Shown one piece after another: positions 6,086 to 14,757 of a DNA stretch of 64,000 nucleotides. The notes beneath the pieces are model-generated. The model did not search any database, was not told the origin of the DNA, and saw only the letters and a list, made by a program, of their open reading frames with translations. The stretch covers positions 62,001 to 126,000 of the forward strand of contig JAPKMW010000002.1 of the NCBI GenBank assembly GCA_026645575.1. The letters are read 5' to 3'. The stretch's first letter is position 1; each line of letters starts with the position of its first letter. The position numbers and the translations under genes were made by a program. Source of the DNA: Caldilineaceae bacterium (GTDB lineage Bacteria > Chloroflexota > Anaerolineae > Caldilineales > Caldilineaceae).

Positions 6086-7555
6086 CTATTGAATCTCTAG
6101 ATTGATCACATTACCCGTAGCGGCATCGACGGCGACTCTGGCGGTGTTGCCATCGCCGGTTAAGGTGACAATCCAAACGGAACGACCATTGCTACTTTCC
6201 AGGGTGGCCGAGGAAGATTCGACGTTTTGCATCAACCCACCATTGAGGACCGTCTGTCGCGCAATTTCGGTTGCCTGACCGATCGAGATCGTTGCATCAG
6301 ATTGCTCACTACTGGCAATTGATTGTTCGGCGGGACGCTCTTGGATCGTGGCGGTGGCGGTCTGCTGTGCGCCGTCACGGAGAAAGGTCAAAGGCACCTC
6401 CTGACCGGGCGCTGTGTTGTTGAACAGGTAGCTAACCAAATCATCAAAGCTGCGCACCGGTTGGTCGCCAATGGTTGTGATAATATCACCTTCTTGCAAA
6501 CCAGCGGCTGCGGCCGGCCCATTTTCCACCAAACCACCAACCCAAACGCCAAAAACATTGGCTGGAATGTTCTGCGCCGCGGCCAGTTGCGGGGTGATAG
6601 AGCCACCGCTAATACCTAAATAGGGGTAGGCATAAGCGCCATTCTGGATCAAAGCGGGAACAATCCGTTGCACTACCGAGGTTGGAATCGCAAAGCCAAC
6701 ACCGGTATTGGCGCCAGAGGTGCTGTTAATGGCAAAGTTGACCCCTACCACCTCGCCGTTGAGATTGAGCAGCGGGCCGCCACTGTTGCCGGGGTTGATA
6801 GCGGCATCGGTCTGCACAACATCGGGCAGGGTATAAGTCGCCTGACCAGACTGGGCGCCAACCGGAAAACCACGCCCCAGAGCGCTGACGATTCCCAACG
6901 TCATCGTGCCTTCCAAACCAAAGGGGGTGCCAAAAGCCAACACCCAGGCGCCGGCGGTGAGTGTCGTCGCATCCGCCACGGGCAGCGGACGTAGGGTTAC
7001 GCCTTCGGGCGGCGTAACTCGCACAACCGCCAGATCCGCTTGTGGGTCGGTTGCCACCACTTCGCCGGTCGCCCAGGAACCGTCAGAAAAATTGACGATG
7101 ATTTGGGTAGCGTTTTCGACAACATGATTGTTGGTGACAATATGCCCTTGGTCATCGTAGACCCAACCGGTGCCTTCGCCTTGCACTTGCCGCGGCTGTT
7201 GTTGACCACCGAAAAAGGGGAAAAGACCGGCTTCCGCTTGCTGAGTCGTGGCTGTCACCTGGATATCGACGACCGAAGGTAAGATTTGGTCATAGAGCTG
7301 GGCGAGCAACTGCTGGCTGGGGGTATCGGCGCCATTTTGCTGGAGCGCTACTGTTTGTGGGCTGGCATTTTCTGCCGCCGTTTGTACACCGGTGTCATTG
7401 GCGGCTTCATCAACGGTTGCTTGATTGGCTGTGTTGGCAGTTGTAACCACCGCCTCCTGACTGTTTTCTGCTCGACGACCACAGGCGCTCAGCGGCAGCA
7501 GGAATAGAAGCAGCATTAACAGACCTATGCGCGTTCTGGTCATAGTACGATTCAT
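6086..7555 (-). CDS. htrA: HtrA/DegP-like serine protease lipoprotein with PDZ and PepSY domains
   Basis: A 489-aa exported quality-control protease. The signal peptide ends in the lipobox LSAC (Cys25), so it should be anchored on the outer face of the membrane. The chymotrypsin-fold triad is His144 (TNNHVV), Asp174 (QADLAVV) and Ser258 (NPGNSGGP). A PDZ domain follows at about 300-395 (YLGISGGS, EGDIITTIGDQPV). The last 65 residues look like a PepSY domain, an unusual C-terminal addition that may act as an inhibitory or protein-binding module. The ATG at 7555 has AAAAGGAG upstream; the in-frame extension to 7606 lacks such support. Confidence 0.92.
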   Translation of the reverse strand: MNRTMTRTRIGLLMLLLFLLPLSACGRRAENSQEAVVTTANTANQATVDEAANDTGVQTAAENASPQTVALQQNGADTPSQQLLAQLYDQILPSVVDIQVTATTQQAEAGLFPFFGGQQQPRQVQGEGTGWVYDDQGHIVTNNHVVENATQIIVNFSDGSWATGEVVATDPQADLAVVRVTPPEGVTLRPLPVADATTLTAGAWVLAFGTPFGLEGTMTLGIVSALGRGFPVGAQSGQATYTLPDVVQTDAAINPGNSGGPLLNLNGEVVGVNFAINSTSGANTGVGFAIPTSVVQRIVPALIQNGAYAYPYLGISGGSITPQLAAAQNIPANVFGVWVGGLVENGPAAAAGLQEGDIITTIGDQPVRSFDDLVSYLFNNTAPGQEVPLTFLRDGAQQTATATIQERPAEQSIASSEQSDATISIGQATEIARQTVLNGGLMQNVESSSATLESSNGRSVWIVTLTGDGNTARVAVDAATGNVINLEIQ

Positions 7556-7612
7556 AAAGTTTCTCCTTTTATAGGATGAGGGGCATACGACTACGGTCAC
7601 GCGCATGGGTTA

Positions 7613-7627
7613 GCTGCATAATGCAGC
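7613..7627. repeat. Short palindrome between two minus-strand genes
   Basis: GCTGCATAATGCAGC is a 7+7 palindrome around one base, five bases after the stop of the gene ending at 7632 and 58 bp before the protease start. Confidence 0.45.
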
Positions 7628-7631
7628 CATG

Positions 7632-8144
7632 TTAACGAACCCAGTTGGCTGTGTTCAGATATTTCTGTTCATCTGCTTCGATTAGCCACTTATGAGTCAA
7701 CACCAGGTCGGCGTCGGGCATCGGTTCACAGGCAATGACACAAAGTTCACCGAGTTTACGATGCTGGGGACCAAGGTTTGTATCGGCCACTTCATAGACC
7801 TGGACACGACGACGCTCGCGCGGGATCCGGTAGTAGCGGTTGGGATAAAGCCGACTGGGAATCTCTAAGTAGCCAAAGTTGAGGAGGTGCTGATATTGCT
7901 GAAGCGAGACACTGTCGCGCAGCAGGATTTCAGCGCGTTCTTTGGGTGTTTGCGCCATTGCCTGTTGGGAGTGAGGCTCGACGCTGCGGTTGCTCCAGAG
8001 GGCAAAGAAGAGCGCTAACCCTCCTAATGCCGCCATGAGTAACGGTGCGTTGGCCTCCCCCCATACAAGCAAATTACCGAACAGGGAGACGAGTTGGCAT
8101 AACGGTGGCGCTTCTTGCCCAGGAAGGAGTTGCAGGCATTCCAT
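7632..8144 (-). CDS. Hypothetical membrane-anchored protein
   Basis: 170 aa, not recognised. A single hydrophobic segment at about residues 28-50 (APLLMAALGGLALFFALW) would place the basic, Tyr/Arg-rich C-terminal 110 residues in the cytosol if the short N-terminus is outside. There are no catalytic motifs. The ATG at 8144 has GGAG seven bases upstream. It lies between the 83-aa protein (8172) and the HtrA-like protease on the same strand with short gaps, so the three may be cotranscribed; a role in envelope maintenance is only inference. Confidence 0.65.
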   Translation of the reverse strand: MECLQLLPGQEAPPLCQLVSLFGNLLVWGEANAPLLMAALGGLALFFALWSNRSVEPHSQQAMAQTPKERAEILLRDSVSLQQYQHLLNFGYLEIPSRLYPNRYYRIPRERRRVQVYEVADTNLGPQHRKLGELCVIACEPMPDADLVLTHKWLIEADEQKYLNTANWVR

Positions 8145-8171
8145 AGCTTGCTCCGTTCAACCAATCCCTGA

Positions 8172-8423
8172 TCAACCACCGACGATGCGGGGTACAATCA
8201 CCGTTCGGGGTGCAGTGTAATCAAACTTCTCAATGCGTACAGCGGGTTGATCGGGCGAATCAATGCGCAAGGCTAAATGACCACGCGCCACCGCTTCATC
8301 CAGAATACGTTCGGCCTCGGCGATCACTTCTGCTGACGTCATGTCACCGGTTTGCACTTCTTCCGGATCCCACACCAATTCTTTGTGACCTTCTCGGCCT
8401 AAAACCTGAAGCTTGTTCATCAT
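8172..8423 (-). CDS. Small hypothetical protein
   Basis: 83 aa, acidic N-terminal half with an amphipathic helix (TSAEVIAEAERILDEAVARG) and a C-terminal strand-rich tail. No family is recognised. Start codons at 8423 and 8420 (Met-Met) follow AAGGAG, a good ribosome-binding site. It is 27 bp upstream of the membrane protein gene on the same strand. Size, codon use and Shine-Dalgarno support it as real; the function is unknown. Confidence 0.65.
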   Translation of the reverse strand: MMNKLQVLGREGHKELVWDPEEVQTGDMTSAEVIAEAERILDEAVARGHLALRIDSPDQPAVRIEKFDYTAPRTVIVPRIVGG

Positions 8424-8650
8424 CTACTCCTTGCTTAACAACGGGTTCTACACCAACGGATTTCAATGACGGATTTCAACAACGGGGTTTACCACTACAT
8501 AACGGCCCACTGTGCAACTCCTATGGCGCTCGTTGGGAGCGCCACCCCCCACAGTTTGTTAGTGCTAGAATACTTCACCTTCTTACCGTAAAGGATAGAG
8601 AGTGGTACAGGTGAGAGATACATGCCAGGTATACTCTATCTATACCCTGT

Positions 8651-9631
8651 TTATACTTGGCGTGCTGCCTCTTTCCGTGCCAAAACCTGATCAACGGCTC
8701 CCACAATTTCTGCGGAGGTTAGCCCATATTTTTCCAGCAATTCGCCCCCTTTGCCGGACTCAGCATAGGTATTGCGCAGCGCGACAAAGGCTATCGGCGC
8801 CGGATGCTGCTCGGCAACAACACAAGCCACCGCCGACCCAAGACCGCCCTCCAGTAGATGCTCTTCCGCCGTGACAAGTGCGCCTGTTTCCCGGGCGGCG
8901 CGCACAATGGTCGCTTCATCCAACGGCTTGAGCGTGTGCATATCGATTACACGGGCATTGATCCCGCGCGCGTTCAGGGTTTGGGCCGCTTCCAACGCTG
9001 CCGCCACCATGAGGCCACAAGCAATAATGGCGACATCGTTGCCCTCGCGCAATTGATTGGCCTGACCGATGGTAAAGGGGAAACCATTGGTATAGATGAG
9101 CGGCGCTTTGGAACGCCCCGTGCGTAGATAGACCGGGCCAATATGGGCAAACATAGCACGGGTCGCAGCCGTAGTGGATGGGCCGTCAGCCGGCACAAGG
9201 ACCGTAAAATTGGGGAAAGAGGTGGCCAACGCAATATCTTCAATCGCCATCTGGCTTGGGCCATCTTCACCAATGCTGATACCGCTATGCGATCCCATAA
9301 GCTTGACATTGAGTTGGGGGAAGGCGATGCCCATACGAATCTGGTCGTAGGCATTGCAGAGCAGAAAAGCAGCAAAGCTGGCCGCGACAACATCCTTGCC
9401 ACAGGTAGCCAACCCGCTGGCGACACTAACTAGATTGCTTTCGGCAATGCCGACGTTGAAGAAGCGCACCGGGAATTCTTTGCCAAAGGCTTCGGTGCGC
9501 GTCGAGTTAGCGACATCGCCATCGACAACAACCAGGTTAGGATTATTGCGCCCCAATGCCAACAGCGCTTCCCCAAAGGCATCGCGCGTGGCCGGCCCTG
9601 TCGGCAGAGCGGTTTGTTTGCCAATGTTCAT
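8651..9631 (-). CDS. Transketolase, C-terminal subunit
   Basis: 326 aa, the pyrimidine-binding and C-terminal domains of a split transketolase. The catalytic Glu that contacts the thiamine diphosphate pyrimidine is expected in the EDGPSQMAIEDIA segment, and the PVYLRTGR motif is present. It works as a heterodimer with the N-terminal subunit, whose gene overlaps by four bases (ATGA, 9628-9631), giving translational coupling. The pair transfers two-carbon ketol units in the pentose phosphate pathway; some two-subunit enzymes act in other sugar pathways, so the substrate is not certain. Confidence 0.92.
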   Translation of the reverse strand: MNIGKQTALPTGPATRDAFGEALLALGRNNPNLVVVDGDVANSTRTEAFGKEFPVRFFNVGIAESNLVSVASGLATCGKDVVAASFAAFLLCNAYDQIRMGIAFPQLNVKLMGSHSGISIGEDGPSQMAIEDIALATSFPNFTVLVPADGPSTTAATRAMFAHIGPVYLRTGRSKAPLIYTNGFPFTIGQANQLREGNDVAIIACGLMVAAALEAAQTLNARGINARVIDMHTLKPLDEATIVRAARETGALVTAEEHLLEGGLGSAVACVVAEQHPAPIAFVALRNTYAESGKGGELLEKYGLTSAEIVGAVDQVLARKEAARQV

Positions 9632-10584
9632 CGATGTAACCCTCCATTTGCCATAGCCGGCGCCAATTCATCGGCCACTTCACTGTAGAGATCCCAGTTC
9701 TTCAACTCATCCAACTCGGCCAGTGCGGCGGTCAGCTCGGTCTCATTGAGTGGCTCGCCATGTTTATGATTGACAGCATTAGCTAGGAAGGGGGCCAGGT
9801 TGCGCCCTTTGGAGGTGTGAGCAATGATCATCTGCGGCTGTTGGGTGACCGTGCGCGCCGACTGGAGCGCTTCGACAACCGCTTCCATTCGATGCCCATC
9901 AATTTCAAAGACATACCAGCCAAAGGCTTCCCACTTATCAATAATTGGTTCCAGCGACGGCATCACGGTATTGACCGAGCCAGTCTGCTGATATTCGTTG
10001 TAGTCGAGAATGGCGGTCAGGTTGTCTACGTTATACTTAGCCGCCGCCATAGCTGCTTCCCACACTTGCCCCTCGTTGATCTCCCCATCGCCTAGCAGTA
10101 CATAGACGCGATAGTCAAAATCATCCAGGCGGGCGCCCAAGGCTTGGCCCAACCCAATGGACAACCCCTGCCCTAGTGAGCCGGTTGAGGCTTCAACGCC
10201 AACCAGGCGGCGACGGTTGGGGTGCCCCTCCAGCCGGCTGCCCAATTGCCGTAGCGTGTTCAATTCCTCCGCGGGGAAATAACCGGCTTCGGCCAGAACG
10301 GCATAAAGCGCCGGCGCCGCATGACCTTTGCTCAGGATAAAGCGGTCGCGCCGCGGCCAATCCGGCTCGGTCGGGTTATAGCGCAGAATGCCGCCGAAGT
10401 AAAGCCCGGTCATGAGGTCAATCGCCGAGAGTGAACTGGAGGGGTGGCCCGACCCAGCAGTCGAGGTCATCTCCAAAATCTGACGGCTGAGACGCCAAAC
10501 GGTCTCCTGCAATTCGTTGAGTGACCGGCGTGGCATGGTGGTCTGTTCACCCGGCGCCACTGACACTTCCATGGTTGCTGTCAT
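9628..10584 (-). CDS. Transketolase, N-terminal (TPP-binding) subunit
   Basis: 318 aa. It carries the thiamine diphosphate-binding signature from GDGEINEGQ to the Asn/Asp-Tyr-Asn segment (AILDYNEYQ), plus the GHPSSSLS and SKGHAAPALYAVL motifs of transketolase. The ATG at 10584 is preceded by a GAGAGG-type ribosome-binding site; a longer frame to 10674 would run into the 10627-10690 palindrome and is rejected. It overlaps the C-terminal subunit gene by 4 bp. Confidence 0.92.
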   Translation of the reverse strand: MTATMEVSVAPGEQTTMPRRSLNELQETVWRLSRQILEMTSTAGSGHPSSSLSAIDLMTGLYFGGILRYNPTEPDWPRRDRFILSKGHAAPALYAVLAEAGYFPAEELNTLRQLGSRLEGHPNRRRLVGVEASTGSLGQGLSIGLGQALGARLDDFDYRVYVLLGDGEINEGQVWEAAMAAAKYNVDNLTAILDYNEYQQTGSVNTVMPSLEPIIDKWEAFGWYVFEIDGHRMEAVVEALQSARTVTQQPQMIIAHTSKGRNLAPFLANAVNHKHGEPLNETELTAALAELDELKNWDLYSEVADELAPAMANGGLHR

Positions 10585-10626
10585 TACCTCTCTCCCTCTT
10601 GCTATGTTGCTTCGCCTGTCATTAGG

Positions 10627-10690
10627 GGAGTAGGCACGCCCCGTGCCGGATGAGTCAGCAAGACGGGTCGGCACGGGGCGTGCCTACTCC
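10627..10690. repeat. Perfect 22-bp inverted repeat, REP-like
   Basis: Arms 10627-10648 and 10669-10690 are exact complements with a 20-nt loop. The architecture is like the GTCACGGAC palindromes, but the sequence (core GGCACGGGGCGTGCC) is its own. Confidence 0.75.
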
Positions 10691-10890
10691 GCCGTGGTTG
10701 AAAGCTGATTTGCTACAGTATTGACCGTATTGCAAATAAGAAGGAAAACCTATAGATCGCTGTATAGAAGGAAGTTATAGCTGGGAATGAAGGTCTGGTC
10801 AGGGGATAGGGTAGAGAGAATAAAGAAGAAGAAAATCGATAGATGATCAGCGCTAGATCAAAAGAAGAGCAGGTGAAAAAGAGAAAGCGA

Positions 10891-10978
10891 CAGGATCGTT
10901 TACACAAATAGGCGCCAAACGACGCCTGCTAAACAAGAAAAAACCGTGTTCATTCCTATCTGTGTAAACGAATCCTGT
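10891..10978. terminator. 23-bp imperfect stem after the S1 gene
   Basis: Arms 10891-10913 and 10955-10978 pair with one bulge and one mismatch, and AGGCG/CGCCT forms an inner hairpin. It starts seven bases after the S1 stop; on the minus strand it is followed by a pyrimidine-rich run, so termination is likely. Confidence 0.6.
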
Positions 10979-10985
10979 TCAACCT

Positions 10986-12221
10986 TTACGCTTCGTCCTG
11001 TGCGTCTTGCTTTGCTCGCCATTCTGCTTCATCCGCTTCCGAAACCTGGCGCAGACTCAACCCCAGCCGTTTGTGTTCTGGGGACATATTAATGATGCGC
11101 GCCACAACCTTGTCGCCAACCTGCACAATGCGGAAGCCGCCTTCGGTGGGATGTAGTTCGCTGCTGTGAACCAGCCCCTCAATGCCGATAGGGAGGTGGA
11201 CAAAGACGCCAAAATCGGTCACATTGGTGACAGTGCCTTCCAGTAGATCGCCTACGTTGTAGACCGTCGGCAAGACCTGCCACGGATCGGGCAGCGCAGC
11301 CTGACGGTTGAGGCGAATACGCCCGCGCTCCGGGTCAACGGCTTCGACCACGGCCTGTACTTCGTCACCGATCTTCAAAATTTCCGCAGGATGCTCCACC
11401 CGGAACCAATCGAGCTTGGTGACATGGATCAACCCGGTTACGCCCCCCAGGTTAACAAAGACGCCGAAGTCCTTGATGTTTTCTACGCGACCGCTAACAA
11501 TGCTGCCGACCGTTAACTCTTGGATACGGCCCTGACGCAGGCTCTGTTCCGCCTCTTTGGCCGAAAGAACCAGGCGGCGGCGCTGATGGTTGATCTCAAT
11601 TACCTTGAGCGCCAGAACATCGCCAATCATCTGTTCCTTCATACGCTGGATGACATTTTGATCATTGATGTATTGGAGCGTCGGTAAGTGGGAGTTTGGT
11701 ACAAAGCCGGTAAGGGTGCCAAAGTCAACCAGCACGCCACCCTTGTTCAACCCTGAAATAGCGCGCTGGACAATTTCACCGTTCCGCAGCAACTCCTCAG
11801 CCTGTTGCCATTCGGTCTCTTCCAGCCCACGGCGCAAGGAGACTTCCAACTCTTCGTTGCCATTGGGCGTGTGGGTGACGACCACCGGCGCCGTACCACC
11901 TTGGGTTAGGCGCGCAAGGAACTCTTCACTCAGTTTGCTGACCTCTTGTTTGGGTACAATGGCATCGCGCTTAGCGCCGATGTCGATGATAATGCCTTCG
12001 CGCGAGATGCGGAGAATTTGCCCTTCCACAAGCTGGCCAGGCTTTAGTTGTTCAGGCAGATATTGATCTAGTAACTGGGCGAAGGAGCTATATTCATCCT
12101 GCTCGCCAAATTCTTCTACTTGCGCCGTATACACCCTGCCATTCATTACTGTCGTTGCTTCTCGTGTCTGTTCCTTTTCGCTCATTGCTGCACTTTTCCC
12201 TAATTGATAGATGTTTGCCAT
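10986..12221 (-). CDS. rpsA: Four-domain S1 RNA-binding protein (ribosomal protein bS1-like)
   Basis: 411 aa with four OB-fold S1 domains: about 60-130 (GQLVEGQILRISREGIIIDI), 150-220 (GGVLVDFGTLTGFVPNSHLP), 232-305 (GSIVSGRVENIKDFGVFVNL) and 320-395 (DLLEGTVTNVTDFGVFVHL). Four-domain S1 proteins of about 400 aa serve as bS1 in many Gram-positive-like bacteria; the protein should bind mRNA in the 30S initiation complex. The start is uncertain: ATGs at 12221, 12185 and 12146 are all in frame and none has a clear Shine-Dalgarno. Upstream lie a 25-bp palindrome and three 13-bp direct repeats, possibly regulatory. Confidence 0.87.
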   Translation of the reverse strand: MANIYQLGKSAAMSEKEQTREATTVMNGRVYTAQVEEFGEQDEYSSFAQLLDQYLPEQLKPGQLVEGQILRISREGIIIDIGAKRDAIVPKQEVSKLSEEFLARLTQGGTAPVVVTHTPNGNEELEVSLRRGLEETEWQQAEELLRNGEIVQRAISGLNKGGVLVDFGTLTGFVPNSHLPTLQYINDQNVIQRMKEQMIGDVLALKVIEINHQRRRLVLSAKEAEQSLRQGRIQELTVGSIVSGRVENIKDFGVFVNLGGVTGLIHVTKLDWFRVEHPAEILKIGDEVQAVVEAVDPERGRIRLNRQAALPDPWQVLPTVYNVGDLLEGTVTNVTDFGVFVHLPIGIEGLVHSSELHPTEGGFRIVQVGDKVVARIINMSPEHKRLGLSLRQVSEADEAEWRAKQDAQDEA

Positions 12222-12250
12222 TTTATTTGCCGGTAAGGTACCTACTCTGT

Positions 12251-12311
12251 CCGCTCCTAGCCGGTCCGTGACCGGCGACCCGACCGCCGGTCACGGACCG
12301 GCTAGGAGCGG
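12251..12311. repeat. REP-like palindrome, core GTCACGGAC (copy 1)
   Basis: Perfect 25-bp arms (12251-12275, 12287-12311) with an 11-nt loop. It shares the GTCACGGACCGGCT core with the copies at 16234, 27121, 37700 and 42013. Confidence 0.85.
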
Positions 12312-12349
12312 TGTAGTTACCTGGTGTAGTTACCCAGTGTAGTTACCTG
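12311..12349. repeat. Three 13-bp direct repeats
   Basis: GTGTAGTTACCTG-like units start at 12311, 12324 and 12337, in exact 13-bp register. They lie 90-130 bp upstream of the S1 start. Iteron-like spacing suggests a protein-binding site, but a duplication by slippage is equally possible. Confidence 0.6.
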
Positions 12350-12617
12350 GTAAGGTATACCGATCTTGTATTCCACCATGTATCATGGTAGCTGACCTTC
12401 CAGCATTCTTGTGTAGAACAGGGTATAGTACTGAGATATAGGCAGGGATATAGCTGATGATCTTACTGCGCCACGATCCTGCTGACGATCAGCAAATCCA
12501 GCGCTTGCGTAAGCAGCCGATGGTTGATATGATTTGCACACACAAGTTCTGTAGGTGATAAGTGAAACGCACGCTATCGTTCTATCTTTCGCAGGAATGC
12601 CAAAAGGAGATCGAGTT

Positions 12618-12881
12618 ATGGAGCAGAAGAAAGCAATGGCGCAACCGATGAATGAGGACAACGCGGAGATCATGTTGATCAATCAACGCGCCGCCTTTCA
12701 CCAACTGATGGCGGAATGTAATGAATGTCAGGAGGAGATTGAACCCAACTGGCAATTTTGCGCCCACTGTGGCACCCGCCTTGCCACTCGTTGCCCAGGC
12801 TGCGGCAACCCCTTACCGCCCGCTGGCGCTACGGCCTGCTTGCATTGTGGCCTGGCAATTCCCCAGGTCCATAAAGCTTGA
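12618..12881 (+). CDS. Double zinc-ribbon protein
   Basis: 87 aa. Four CxxC knuckles in the C-terminal half (CNECQ, CAHCG, CPGCG, CLHCG) form two zinc ribbons; the N-terminal 35 residues are polar and helical. Such small proteins occur widely, often as nucleic-acid- or protein-binding adaptors, with no specific role known. The ATG at 12618 has AAAGGAG upstream, which is why the longer frame from 12555 is not used. It stands alone between the S1 gene and the sigma/anti-sigma unit. Confidence 0.75.
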   Translation: MEQKKAMAQPMNEDNAEIMLINQRAAFHQLMAECNECQEEIEPNWQFCAHCGTRLATRCPGCGNPLPPAGATACLHCGLAIPQVHKA

Positions 12882-12891
12882 GCAACGAGTA

Positions 12892-12955
12892 TCAGTCGTC
12901 CGCAGTCCTAAGTCCGTCGTCCCCAGTCATCGTTGAGGGCATTGCGGTCTACCGA
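12892..12955 (+). repeat. Dispersed intergenic repeat, copy C
   Basis: Starts TCAGTCGTCCGCAGT and ends TTGCGGTCTACCGA, the same borders as copies A and B. Confidence 0.5.
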
Positions 12956-13029
12956 ATATCTCCGTAGATTTTTGCTTCAGGCGCATCCCTAACGCGCTTA
13001 AAGCAGCCTGGAGTGCTACGATCTGACGC

Positions 13030-14748
13030 TTAGGGTTGTGGCGTTCTTGTTGCTTCACTGCTCGACGTTGTGGCGCGTGCAGTTGGCGGGGCGACGGCTG
13101 TTTCTGTCCCCACTTCCTTTGTTGCCACTGGAGGCTGTGTCGTAGCGTTAGGCGTCCTTTCCATTGGCGTGGGGGGAACCGTGGTCATCACCGGTGCAGC
13201 AGTGGGTGCATTGGGTGTTGCCGGTTCCATAGGGGCTTGCGTCGCTGTAGCTTTGGGTGTTTTGGTGGCGTTTGGTGGATTTGTCGGGCGCGGCGTATTG
13301 GTGGCGTCCGGCTCAGGCGTCGCCGTAGCCGGCGCCACGGACTTGGTCGGCAGCGGCCATACGCCCTCACCGCTGGTCACAGTTGGGGATTGGTCGGCAG
13401 TGGTTGGCGTCGCTGCCACTTCGGTTGACAAGACCGTTGGCGCCGGCGTTTCCTCCTCCGGTCCAATTCCAATGGCCGGCGTCGCAGTTTCTCCACCTGT
13501 TTGTGTTGCTTCCGGGGTCAACGGCGTAGGGGTTGCCGTTGGCGCTTCGGCGCCGCTTGCCTCTCCATCATTGTTATGATCGTCTTGCTCTTGCTCACTT
13601 GACTCCTCACGCGGGATTTGCACGGTAATTTCCGGCAGCGGCGTCGGCGGTAACGTTGGGCTGGGAATAACAGGGGTGACGGTAGGCGGCACCGGTGTAG
13701 GTGTGGCTGTTGGCGAAGGTTCCAAAATGGGTCCGGCAGGCGCGGTGGCACTCGGCTGCAAAAGTGGCGTTGCGGTTATAGTCGGTGTGGCTGTAGCAGA
13801 CGTCGTCGGTGTCATGGTTGACGTTGGGATTAATGTTGTTGCTGTCGCCGTTACCGCCCCAGTGGCCGCTTCTTCAAGTGGCGTAGGTGTCGCTAAGGCT
13901 GCTTCCCCGGCGGCGATCAATCGGCGTAAAGTCATGACAGCCACTTGCGGCGCTACCTCCTGGCGCCCAGCCCATCTTGCTTCCAGTTGTTGAAAGCGGG
14001 CAATCTGGGCCTGAAGCAGTGCGGTGCGTTCGTTGGTTGTCAAACCTTCACTGGCTGTAAGTAATGCTTGCCAGTCGTTTTCCACGGCGTAGGCGGCGCT
14101 TTGCACCATTGTTACACTAGTCGCGGTTGCATTAGCATCGGTCAACCCGGTCAACTCCTGTAAACGCCGCGCCAGTTGGTTCTCCTGCCAGGCAACCGCT
14201 TCACCGGCAGCAGTCATCAACCTCCCCACCATCCGTTCGCTGCTGCTTTTCACCGGGTAGAGCCACGTCCCGGGCAGGCTTGTCGTCACCAGACGGATAA
14301 AGGTCGTTGCGCCAACCACTGCAAGCAATACGAACGCCATTCGCAGAAAAGGTGGCATCTTTACGTGCTGCTGTGCGGGCTTGACGCGTACCGGGCGCGA
14401 TGATTGTTGCCGACCATTCTGCTGATAGGGGGGAATCTGCTGGTAAGGTGGAAATGGGGGGCGCCGCAGTGGCGCCGCCGGTGCTATGTGGCGGGGTTGA
14501 CGGTGGTGAATTGTACTCTTTTGCTGGAATTGCGTTTGACGCGTGCGCGCTGCATTCATGAGCAGACGCCGGCCCTGACGAAAGGCGCCAGGCGATAGAC
14601 GGGTTTCTCCTTCACGGCCAAGAGCCACAGCCAACCGTAACAATGGCTCTAGCGTTGCCGCCTCAGCCGGGTAACGGGTTAAACAATCGCGAATTGTGGC
14701 GCCTTCGGCCAGCGCTTCCAGACAATCGGCCAGAATCTCGTCAAACAT
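13030..14748 (-). CDS. Membrane protein with Thr/Pro-rich tail, putative anti-sigma factor
   Basis: 572 aa. The first 60 residues (EALAEGATIRDCLTRYPAEA) form a helical domain common beside ECF sigma genes in Chloroflexota. A basic linker leads to one transmembrane helix at about 128-150, followed by a DUF5667-like extracytoplasmic helical region (SLPGTWLYPVKSSSER and after). From about residue 285 the chain is almost entirely Thr/Pro/Ala repeats (TPTPT type), probably an extended, perhaps glycosylated, surface stalk. The gene begins 10 bp before the end of the sigma gap, immediately after the ECF sigma stop, so it is likely the sigma partner. The anti-sigma role is inferred from topology and position. 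A TTG at 14757 is an alternative start. Confidence 0.78.
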   Translation of the reverse strand: MFDEILADCLEALAEGATIRDCLTRYPAEAATLEPLLRLAVALGREGETRLSPGAFRQGRRLLMNAARTRQTQFQQKSTIHHRQPRHIAPAAPLRRPPFPPYQQIPPYQQNGRQQSSRPVRVKPAQQHVKMPPFLRMAFVLLAVVGATTFIRLVTTSLPGTWLYPVKSSSERMVGRLMTAAGEAVAWQENQLARRLQELTGLTDANATATSVTMVQSAAYAVENDWQALLTASEGLTTNERTALLQAQIARFQQLEARWAGRQEVAPQVAVMTLRRLIAAGEAALATPTPLEEAATGAVTATATTLIPTSTMTPTTSATATPTITATPLLQPSATAPAGPILEPSPTATPTPVPPTVTPVIPSPTLPPTPLPEITVQIPREESSEQEQDDHNNDGEASGAEAPTATPTPLTPEATQTGGETATPAIGIGPEEETPAPTVLSTEVAATPTTADQSPTVTSGEGVWPLPTKSVAPATATPEPDATNTPRPTNPPNATKTPKATATQAPMEPATPNAPTAAPVMTTVPPTPMERTPNATTQPPVATKEVGTETAVAPPTARATTSSSEATRTPQP

Positions 14749-14757
14749 GATACTCAA

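Larger units (their letters stand above)
10585..10985. other. Intergenic region with two long inverted repeats
   Basis: 400 bp between the S1 protein gene (ends 10986) and transketolase (starts 10584), both minus. It contains inverted repeats at 10627-10690 and 10891-10978 and, between them, a purine-rich stretch without a supported gene. Confidence 0.55.
12222..12617. other. Divergent intergenic region
   Basis: 396 bp between the S1 gene (-) and the zinc-ribbon gene (+). It holds a REP-like palindrome (12251-12311) and three 13-bp direct repeats (12311-12349); the remainder shows no gene. Confidence 0.55.

Noticed and set aside
10713..10907. 64-codon minus-strand frame
   Set aside because: Low-complexity Phe/Ser/Leu product of a purine-rich intergenic stretch, with no start signal.
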